A stretch of 64,000 nucleotides of DNA from Duganella guangzhouensis (GTDB lineage Bacteria > Pseudomonadota > Gammaproteobacteria > Burkholderiales > Burkholderiaceae_D), in the NCBI RefSeq assembly GCF_009674535.1, contig NZ_WKJK01000005.1:124001-188000 (forward strand), written 5' to 3'. Below the pieces are notes generated by a model that saw nothing but the letters and a program-made list of their open reading frames with translations, did no database searches and had not been told where the DNA came from. Numbering within the stretch: position 1 is the stretch's first letter; each line of letters opens with the position of its first letter. A program made the translations under genes and the position numbers. Shown here piece after piece: positions 9,304 through 16,297 of the stretch.

Positions 9304-9346
9304 CGCGCCGCCACAGAGGCGGCGCGTTTCCCCCTCAGGGTGGGGG
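9304..9346 (+). other. Tandem intercistronic hairpins after the semialdehyde dehydrogenase gene
   Basis: The first stem is a perfect nine pairs, CGCGCCGCC (9304-9312) with GGCGGCGCG (9318-9326), followed by only TTT. The second pairs CCCCC (9330-9334) with GGGGG (9342-9346). The first could be a weak terminator or attenuator; the next gene starts at 9370. Confidence 0.5.
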
Positions 9347-9369
9347 CATTAATAATAAACGGAGATTAC

Positions 9370-10137
9370 ATGACACAACTGGCCAAGTTTGGCAGCCTGC
9401 GCGGGAAGCGCGTATTTATCACCGGCGGCGGCACCGGCATCGGCGAAGCGATGGTGATCTCGTTCGCCGAGCAGGGCGCGCAAGTCGCCTTCGTCGACAT
9501 CGCGCGTGACGCCAGCCTGGCCCTGATCCGTCGCGTCAAGGAAGCCGGTTATCCCGAGCCGCTGTTCCGCCAGTGCGACATCACCGACATTCCGGCACTG
9601 CGGGCCACCATCGCAGAACTGGCCGGCCTGGTGGGCGACTTCGACATCCTCGTCAACAACGCCGCCAACGACCAGCGTCACGAAACCGCCGAAGTCACGC
9701 CAGAATTCTGGGACAAATGCATCGCCGTCAACCAGCGTCCGATGTTCTTCACCTGCCAGGCCGTCCTGGAAGGCATGAAGAAAAAAGGCGCCGGCTCCAT
9801 CATCAACGTCGGTTCGATCTCCTGGCACGTCAAGAACGCCGGCTACCCGGCCTACGCCACCACCAAAGCCGCCACGCATGGCCTGACCCGTGGCCTGGCG
9901 CGCGAATTCGGCGCCCATGGCATCCGCGTCAACACCGTCACGCCGGGTTGGGTAATGACCCAGCGCCAGATCGACCTGTGGCTGGACGACGCCGGCGAGG
10001 ACGACATCAAGCGTAACCAGTGCCTGCAAAACAAACTGATGCCGCAGCACGTGGCATCCATGGTGCTGTTCCTGGCCGCCGATGACGGCGCCATGTGCAC
10101 CGCCCAGGAATTCATCGTCGACGCGGGCTGGGTATAA
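9370..10137 (+). CDS. SDR-family oxidoreductase, probable L-arabinose 1-dehydrogenase
   Basis: This is a 255-residue classical short-chain dehydrogenase. The cofactor motif TGGGTGIG is at residues 18-25, the NNAAND motif follows strand 4, and the catalytic residues are Ser149, Tyr162 and Lys166 (YATTK). The NNAAND form is common in SDR aldose dehydrogenases that make L-arabinono- or galactonolactone. In this operon it would be the first step, L-arabinose to lactone (inference). ATG 9370 follows CGGAGA; an upstream TTG at 9340 is in frame but lies within the hairpin region. The exact sugar and NAD/NADP preference cannot be read from sequence. Confidence 0.78.
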   Translation: MTQLAKFGSLRGKRVFITGGGTGIGEAMVISFAEQGAQVAFVDIARDASLALIRRVKEAGYPEPLFRQCDITDIPALRATIAELAGLVGDFDILVNNAANDQRHETAEVTPEFWDKCIAVNQRPMFFTCQAVLEGMKKKGAGSIINVGSISWHVKNAGYPAYATTKAATHGLTRGLAREFGAHGIRVNTVTPGWVMTQRQIDLWLDDAGEDDIKRNQCLQNKLMPQHVASMVLFLAADDGAMCTAQEFIVDAGWV

Positions 10138-10222
10138 GCCGTCCGCAGTAGCACCGTTTCGCCCCCGGAGACACCGCACCAGAAGCGGCGGGGTAGATCA
10201 ACCATCGATAAATGGTAGGAAC

Positions 10223-12142
10223 ATGGTGAAGACACTCATCGTCACGGCGGCCGCCTGCGCCGCCGCATCTGCCGTTGCGGCCCCCGCAGCGGCGCTGTAT
10301 AGCCCCGACAAGCATATCGCCGTCACCGTGCGCGAAGCCGACGGCAAACTGACCTACGCCATCGCGCGTGACGGCAAACCGGTGCTGCTGGCATCTGACC
10401 TCGGCTTGCAGTTGGCCGGCGCCGACCTGACTAACGAACTCTCGGTCGTGGCCACCACGCCATCGCACGCGGTCGAAGACCACTACCAGATGGCGGTCGG
10501 TAAACGCAAGGACATCACCTACCGCGCCAACGAGCAAAGCTGGACGCTGCAGAACACCAAACAGCAAAAGATGGACATCGTGTTCCGCGTGTCGAACGAC
10601 GGCGTGGCGTTCCGCTATGTGGTCGCTGAACCGTCGCTGCCGCTGAAAAAGCTGGTACAGGAACACACCACCTTTGCCTTCGCTGCTAGCGCCAAGGCTT
10701 GGCTGCAGCCGATGTCGGTGGCGCAAACCGGCTGGAGCAACAGCAATCCATCGTACGAAGAGCACTACCAGAAAGAGATCGCGGTCGGCACCAAATCGCC
10801 GACCGAAGCCGGCTGGGTATTCCCTGCACTGTTCCGCAGCGGCGCCAACTGGGTCGCCATCTCGGAAGCCAATATGGACGGCAGCTGGCAGGCATCGCGC
10901 CTGGCGCAGGACAGCAGCGGCGGCAAATACAGCATCGGCAATCCGATGGCGGCCGAGGTGTTTACCAACCAGGGCTTAATGGCGGAAGTGGAGGGCACAC
11001 TGACGTCGCCGTGGCGCGTGCTGGCACTGGGCTCGCTGGCCACCGTCACCAATTCCACGCTGGGCACCGACCTGGCCGCGCCGGCCATCGCCTTCGACCC
11101 GTCGCTGGTCAAGCCGGGCCACGCCTCATGGAGCTGGGCTATCCTGAAAGACGACTCCATCGTCTACGACGTGCAAAAGCGCTTCGTCGACTACGCGGCC
11201 GACATGCACTGGGATTACACGCTGATTGATGTGAACTGGGACCGCAACATCGGCTACGACAAGATCAAGCAGCTGGCCGACTATGCCGCAAGCAAGAACG
11301 TGGGCCTGATCCTGTGGTACAACTCGTCCGGCGCCTGGAACAAAACCGAGTACACGCCAAAAAGCCAGCTGCTGACGCATGAGCAGCGCGTGCAGGAATT
11401 CAAACGGCTGCGCGAAATCGGCATCAAGGGGCTGAAGATCGACTTCTTCGGCGGCGATGGCCAATCCATGATCGCCTACTACACCGACATCCTGCGTGAC
11501 GCCGCCGATGCCGGCCTGCTGATCAACTTCCACGGCTCCACGCTGCCGCGCGGCTGGACACGCACCTGGCCCAACCTGATGACGATGGAAGCCATCAGGG
11601 GCTTCGAGTACACCACCTTCGAACAGAAGGACCAGGACGCGATGCCGTCGCACGCCGCCATGCTGCCGTTCACCCGCAACCTGTTCGACCCGATGGACTT
11701 CACGCCGATGGTGTTTGGCGACATCCCGAACATCAAACGCGCCAGCACCAACGGTTTTGAACTGGCCACTTCAGTACTGTACCTGTCCGGCATCCAGCAC
11801 TTCGCTGAAACGCCGGATGGCATGGCCACGGTGCCGGACTACGTCAAAGGCTTCCTGCGTGAACTGCCGCGCAGCTGGGATGACAGCCGCTTCATCGATG
11901 GCTATCCCGGCAAGTATGCCGTGATCGCGCGTCGCGCCGGCAATACCTGGTACATCGCCGGCATCAACGGCACCGATGCAGAAAAAACGCTGACGCTGGA
12001 CCTGTCCTTCGTCAACGGCAAGCAGGGCGTCATCTTCACCGATGGCGCGCAGGCCCGCAGTTTCAGCCAGCGCGCCATTGCCGCCGGCAAGAAAGTAGCA
12101 GTAACCGTCAAGCCGCATGGCGGCTTTGTCATCCAACTATAA
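10223..12142 (+). CDS. GH97 glycoside hydrolase, secreted
   Basis: This 639-residue protein has an N-terminal signal peptide (MVKTLIVTAAACAAASAVAA). It consists of an N-terminal beta-sandwich, a TIM barrel with DYTLIDVNWD and LKIDFFGGDGQ, and a C-terminal domain. Asp407 in LKIDFF sits where retaining GH97 enzymes carry the nucleophile, so a retaining alpha-galactosidase or beta-L-arabinopyranosidase is more likely than an inverting alpha-glucosidase. The conserved MEAIRGFE block follows at about 455. Arabinan context favours arabinopyranose or galactose side groups (inference). ATG 10223 has TAGGAA upstream and starts the leader; the next gene begins 15 bases after the stop. Confidence 0.87.
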   Translation: MVKTLIVTAAACAAASAVAAPAAALYSPDKHIAVTVREADGKLTYAIARDGKPVLLASDLGLQLAGADLTNELSVVATTPSHAVEDHYQMAVGKRKDITYRANEQSWTLQNTKQQKMDIVFRVSNDGVAFRYVVAEPSLPLKKLVQEHTTFAFAASAKAWLQPMSVAQTGWSNSNPSYEEHYQKEIAVGTKSPTEAGWVFPALFRSGANWVAISEANMDGSWQASRLAQDSSGGKYSIGNPMAAEVFTNQGLMAEVEGTLTSPWRVLALGSLATVTNSTLGTDLAAPAIAFDPSLVKPGHASWSWAILKDDSIVYDVQKRFVDYAADMHWDYTLIDVNWDRNIGYDKIKQLADYAASKNVGLILWYNSSGAWNKTEYTPKSQLLTHEQRVQEFKRLREIGIKGLKIDFFGGDGQSMIAYYTDILRDAADAGLLINFHGSTLPRGWTRTWPNLMTMEAIRGFEYTTFEQKDQDAMPSHAAMLPFTRNLFDPMDFTPMVFGDIPNIKRASTNGFELATSVLYLSGIQHFAETPDGMATVPDYVKGFLRELPRSWDDSRFIDGYPGKYAVIARRAGNTWYIAGINGTDAEKTLTLDLSFVNGKQGVIFTDGAQARSFSQRAIAAGKKVAVTVKPHGGFVIQL

Positions 12143-12157
12143 AACAGGAGACTGAGA

Positions 12158-13708
12158 ATGAACCCAATCAAACGCGGCGTATTGGCGCTGTGCCTGATGG
12201 CTTCCGGCGGCGTGTTCGCTGCCGAAGCGGTCAACCTCACCATTGACGCGGCCAAGCCTGGCCCGGTCATCAACAAGGACGTGTACGGCCAGTTTGCCGA
12301 ACACCTGGGCACCGGTATCTATGAAGGTATCTGGGTCGGTCCGAAATCGAAGATCCCTAACACCAAGGGCTGGCGCAACGACGTGGTCGGCGCGCTGAAA
12401 GCCATCCACGTGCCGCTGGTACGCTGGCCGGGCGGCTGCTTCGCTGATGAATACCACTGGCGCGATGGTATCGGCCCGCGTGAGAAGCGTCCGGTCAAGG
12501 TCAACACCAACTGGGGCGGCGTGGATGAATCGAACGCTGTCGGTACGCACGAGTTCTTCGACCTGGTGGAAATTCTGGGTGCCGATGCTTACGTCAACGG
12601 TAATCTGGGCACCGGCAGCGCGCAAGAGATGTCGGAGTGGATCGAGTACATGACCTCCGACAGCAAATCGACGCTGGCCAATATGCGCCGCAAAAACGGT
12701 CACGAAAAGCCATTCAAGGTGGCTTACTTCGCGGTCGGTAATGAAGCCTGGGGCTGCGGCGGCAATATGAGCCCGCAGTACTACTCGGATCTGTACAAGC
12801 AGGTTGAGACCTTCCTGCGCGCGCCTAAGCAGTATCGTCCGAAGATGATCGCCAGCGGCGGCAACGACAACGACACCACCTGGTCCGACACCCTGAGCAA
12901 GCAGCTGAAGAAGCAGACTGACGGCATCAGCTTCCACTACTACACCATCCCGACCGGCAAGTGGGAAGGCAAGGGCGCGTCCACCGGCTTCCAGGAAAAC
13001 GAATGGATCTCGACCCTGGCCAACACGCTGCACATGGAAGACCACATCAAGCGTAACAGCGAGATCCTGGACAAGAACGATCCAGAGAAGAAGCTGGGCT
13101 TCTACGTGGACGAATGGGGCACCTGGTACGACGTCGAGAAGGGCACCAATCCGGGCTTCCTGTTTCAGCAGAATACCCTGCGAGATGCGGTTGTTGCTGC
13201 GCTTAACTTCAACATCTTCCATGCCCACGCGGACCGCGTGCGCATGACGAATATCGCGCAGATGGTGAACGTGCTGCAGGCGATGATCATCACCGACAAG
13301 GACAAGATGATCGTCACGCCGACTTACTACGCTTACCAGATGTACGTGCCGTTCCAGAATGCGACCTCGCTGCCGGTAACGCTGCAGAACAATCCGGACT
13401 ACAGCGTGGGTGCGGTCAAGGTACCTGAGATCAGCGCATCGGCCGCGCGCGGCACCGATGGCAAGCTGTATCTGGCGCTGGTGAACACCAATCCGAACAA
13501 GGAAGCGGATGTGGCGCTGAACGTGCCTGGCCAGACCATCAAGTCGGTGAAAGGCAATGTGCTGACCGCAGCCGCGACGGATGCGCATAACACCTTCCAG
13601 GCGCCTAACGCGATCAAGCCAGCGCCATTCAGTGCCGCTGCTGGCGCGGATGGCAAGTTGACTGTCAAGATCCCGGCCAAGGCCGTGATCGTGGTGGCGG
13701 TGGAGTAA
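12158..13708 (+). CDS. GH51 alpha-L-arabinofuranosidase, secreted
   Basis: This 516-residue protein has a signal peptide ending near VFAAEA. The GH51 retaining pair is visible: acid/base Glu196 in AVGNEAWGCGG and nucleophile Glu319 in FYVDEWGTW. The RWPGGCFADEYHW block near residue 88 is also typical. It removes terminal alpha-L-arabinofuranosyl residues from arabinan, arabinoxylan or arabinogalactan. Many GH51 enzymes are intracellular; the leader here places it in the periplasm or outside. The site ACAGGAGACTG precedes ATG 12158. Confidence 0.93.
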   Translation: MNPIKRGVLALCLMASGGVFAAEAVNLTIDAAKPGPVINKDVYGQFAEHLGTGIYEGIWVGPKSKIPNTKGWRNDVVGALKAIHVPLVRWPGGCFADEYHWRDGIGPREKRPVKVNTNWGGVDESNAVGTHEFFDLVEILGADAYVNGNLGTGSAQEMSEWIEYMTSDSKSTLANMRRKNGHEKPFKVAYFAVGNEAWGCGGNMSPQYYSDLYKQVETFLRAPKQYRPKMIASGGNDNDTTWSDTLSKQLKKQTDGISFHYYTIPTGKWEGKGASTGFQENEWISTLANTLHMEDHIKRNSEILDKNDPEKKLGFYVDEWGTWYDVEKGTNPGFLFQQNTLRDAVVAALNFNIFHAHADRVRMTNIAQMVNVLQAMIITDKDKMIVTPTYYAYQMYVPFQNATSLPVTLQNNPDYSVGAVKVPEISASAARGTDGKLYLALVNTNPNKEADVALNVPGQTIKSVKGNVLTAAATDAHNTFQAPNAIKPAPFSAAAGADGKLTVKIPAKAVIVVAVE

Positions 13709-13711
13709 AGC

Positions 13712-15268
13712 ATGGATGAAATTCTGATCTCGCGCCGCAAGGCGATTGCCGGTGGTGTGGCGCTGCTGCTCGCAGGTTGCGGTGGTGGCGGCGGTGGTAG
13801 TACGTCGGCCACGCCGACGCCAACCCCGACTCCTACGCCAACGCCGACCCCAACGCCGACGCCGACGCCTACTCCAACTCCGACGCCGACCACGATTTCG
13901 TTCACCAACGCTTCGGTGCACGATCCATCGGTCATCAAGGTCAATGGCACGTACTACGTGTTCGGCTCGCACCTGGCCGCCGCCAAGTCGACGGACCTGA
14001 TGAACTGGACCAAGATCGCGGACGGCGTTACCGCTACCAATCCGCTGTTCAACAACGTCGTCACCGCGCTGGCCGACACCTTCACCTGGGCGCAGGTCAC
14101 CGACCTGTGGGCGCCGGATGTGGTCAAGCTGGCCGACGGTAAGTTCTACCACTACTACTGCGCCTGCAAGGGCGATTCCCCGCGCTCGGCGCTGGGCGTG
14201 GCGGTGGCGGACAGCGTGGAAGGCCCGTACGTCAACAAGCAAATCCTGCTGAAGTCCGGTAACTGGGGCGGCGTGGGCGAGGATGGCGTCACCATCTACG
14301 ACGCACTGACCATGCCGAACGTAGTTGACCCGAATACCTTCTTCGACCAGGCCGGCAAGCTGTGGATGATTTACGGCTCGTACTCGGGCGGTATCTTCAT
14401 TCTGGAGATGGACCCGGCCACCGGCCTGCAGAAGGCTGGCCAGGGCTACGGCAAGCATCTGATCGGCGGCAACCACGCGCGGATCGAAGGCTCGTATGTG
14501 ATCTACAGCCCCGAGTCGAAGTACTACTACATGTTCGTCTCGTTCGGCGGGCTGGATTCGACCGGTGGCTACAACGTCCGCGTATCGCGCTCGCTGAATC
14601 CGGACGGTCCTTATCTGGACGCGAAGGGCAACGACATGGCCAACGTCAAGGCGAATCCGGCGCTGCCGCTGTTCGACGACGCCACGGTCACGCCGTATGC
14701 GCAAAAGCTGATGGGGAACTACCAGTGGCAACTGGCGACCGGCGAGACCGGCACCGCGGTGGGTTACGTTTCGCCGGGCCACAACTCGGCAATCTACGAG
14801 GCCGCCACCGGCAAGTACTTCATCATCTTCCATACTCGCTTCCCGAGCCAGGGCGAGTACCATGAGATTCGCGTGCACGAGTTCTTCATCAATGCCGATG
14901 GCTGGCCGGTGATCGCGCCGTTCCGTTACGCGCCATTGAGCCTGAATTCGACCACGTTGTCGGCGGATGTTACGGCTGCCGATGCGGTGGGTACCTACAA
15001 GATGATCAACCATGGCAAGGACATCTCTGCCACCATCAAGACGTCTTCGAATGTGGTGCTGGCGTCTGATGGTACGGTGACCGGTGCCGCAACCGGTACC
15101 TGGACCCATAATGGCAGCAACAAGATCACGCTGACGCTGGGAACCACCGGGACGTTCGTGGGTGTGCTGTCGCGCCAGTGGAATACCAACGCCAGCGCGT
15201 TCGTGGTGACCTGGACGGCGCAGTCGGTGGACGGCATTTCGATCTGGGGCGCCCGCACCGGCAGTTAA
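13712..15268 (+). CDS. GH43 endo-alpha-1,5-L-arabinanase-like lipoprotein
   Basis: This is a 518-residue protein. A Tat/Sec-like leader with SRRKA ends in the lipobox LLLAGC (Cys22). A Gly-rich stretch and 13 Thr-Pro repeats (residues 34-59) form a stiff spacer. The GH43 propeller has Asp71 (SVHDPSV), Asp206 (VVDPNTFF) and Glu259 (ARIEGSY). A C-terminal beta domain from about residue 410 resembles the GH43 C-terminal domain of extracellular arabinanases. The enzyme should be anchored by lipid and held away from the membrane, cutting the arabinan backbone. ATG 13712 lies three bases after the previous stop, using GGAG at its end. Confidence 0.88.
   Translation: MDEILISRRKAIAGGVALLLAGCGGGGGGSTSATPTPTPTPTPTPTPTPTPTPTPTPTPTTISFTNASVHDPSVIKVNGTYYVFGSHLAAAKSTDLMNWTKIADGVTATNPLFNNVVTALADTFTWAQVTDLWAPDVVKLADGKFYHYYCACKGDSPRSALGVAVADSVEGPYVNKQILLKSGNWGGVGEDGVTIYDALTMPNVVDPNTFFDQAGKLWMIYGSYSGGIFILEMDPATGLQKAGQGYGKHLIGGNHARIEGSYVIYSPESKYYYMFVSFGGLDSTGGYNVRVSRSLNPDGPYLDAKGNDMANVKANPALPLFDDATVTPYAQKLMGNYQWQLATGETGTAVGYVSPGHNSAIYEAATGKYFIIFHTRFPSQGEYHEIRVHEFFINADGWPVIAPFRYAPLSLNSTTLSADVTAADAVGTYKMINHGKDISATIKTSSNVVLASDGTVTGAATGTWTHNGSNKITLTLGTTGTFVGVLSRQWNTNASAFVVTWTAQSVDGISIWGARTGS
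13811..13888 (+). repeat. 13-unit Thr-Pro codon repeat in the GH43 lipoprotein gene
   Basis: Thirteen consecutive six-base units encode Thr-Pro. Codons vary between ACG/ACC/ACT and CCG/CCA/CCC/CCT, so the repeat is old or selected at protein level. It is the spacer between the lipid anchor and the catalytic domain. Confidence 0.95.
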
Positions 15269-15283
15269 TTGACGAGGTAAGTT

Positions 15284-16297
15284 ATGAAGTATGTTTTATC
15301 GACGGTGGCGTTAGCGCTGGTGATGGCGGGTTGTGCGGCCAAGCAGGTGGATGTGCACGACCCGGTAATGGCCAAGGAAGGCGATACCTACTACGTGTAC
15401 AGCACGGGGCCGGGTATCACTTTCTACAGCTCGAAGGATATGATCAACTGGACGCCGGAAGGCCGCGTGTTCAAGGGCCAGCCGGTGTGGGCGAAGCAGG
15501 CAGCGCCCACGTTCAACGATCATATCTGGGCGCCGGATGTGCAGTTCCATAACGGGAAATACTATCTGTATTACTCCGTTTCGGGATTCGGAAAAAATAC
15601 GTCCGGCATCGGCGTCACCGTCAATAAAACCCTGAACCCGCGTTCTCCCGATTACAAATGGGAGGACCAGGGCATGGTGCTGCAGTCGGTGCCGGTGCGC
15701 GACGACTGGAATGCCATTGATCCGAATGTGATTGAAGACGGCAAAGGCAATGCCTGGATGTCGTTCGGTTCCTTCTGGAGCGGCTTGAAGCTGGTGAAGC
15801 TGAACCAGGACTGGACTGGTCTGGCCGAGCCGCAGGAGTGGCATGCGATCGCCAGCCGCACCAGCGGCGAGGCGGCTGCCACCACGAAGGCGGGGCCGGG
15901 CGAGATCGAGGCGCCGTTTATTTTCAAGAAGGGCGATTACTACTATCTGTTCGTGTCGTTCGGCTTGTGCTGCAAGAAGGCTGACAGCACCTACCATGTG
16001 ATGGTCGGCCGCTCGAAAGAGGTGACCGGGCCGTATCTGGACAAGAACGGCGTCGACATGGTGAAGGGCGGCGGTTCGCTGCTGATCGCTGGCGACAAGG
16101 ACTGGAAAGGCTTGGGCCATAACAGTGCCTACACTTTCGATGGTAAAGACTATCTGGTCCTGCACGCCTACGAAACCGCCGACAACTACCTGCAAAAGCT
16201 GAAGATCATGGAAATGAAGTTCGACGCCGCCGGCTGGCCGAGTGTCGATCAGGCGGACCTGAACAAATACCGCAGCAATCTGCTGCCAGCGAAATAA
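15284..16297 (+). CDS. GH43 arabinan endo-1,5-alpha-L-arabinosidase-like lipoprotein
   Basis: This 337-residue protein has lipobox LVMAGC with Cys17. The triad is Asp26 (VHDPVMA, directly after the leader), Asp146 (AIDPNVI) and Glu209 (GEIEAPFIF). The MSFGSFWSGLKLV block and the CCKKADSTYHVMVGRS segment are typical of endo-arabinanases of GH43. It probably acts with the preceding endo-arabinanase on the backbone, with a different depth of surface exposure because it has no Thr-Pro spacer. The start ATG 15284 follows GACGAGGTAAGTT. The stop overlaps the next ATG by one base (TAATG). Confidence 0.88.
   Translation: MKYVLSTVALALVMAGCAAKQVDVHDPVMAKEGDTYYVYSTGPGITFYSSKDMINWTPEGRVFKGQPVWAKQAAPTFNDHIWAPDVQFHNGKYYLYYSVSGFGKNTSGIGVTVNKTLNPRSPDYKWEDQGMVLQSVPVRDDWNAIDPNVIEDGKGNAWMSFGSFWSGLKLVKLNQDWTGLAEPQEWHAIASRTSGEAAATTKAGPGEIEAPFIFKKGDYYYLFVSFGLCCKKADSTYHVMVGRSKEVTGPYLDKNGVDMVKGGGSLLIAGDKDWKGLGHNSAYTFDGKDYLVLHAYETADNYLQKLKIMEMKFDAAGWPSVDQADLNKYRSNLLPAK

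Noticed and set aside
13811..13888. Short-unit repeat as a CRISPR array
   Set aside because: Units of six bases with synonymous variation inside a coding frame; no spacers.
12137..15109. Very long open frame on the minus strand opposite the GH51 and GH43 genes
   Set aside because: It lies antisense to two genes with intact catalytic residues and leaders. Its sequence is Arg/His/Val-rich without domains, as expected from third-position GC bias.
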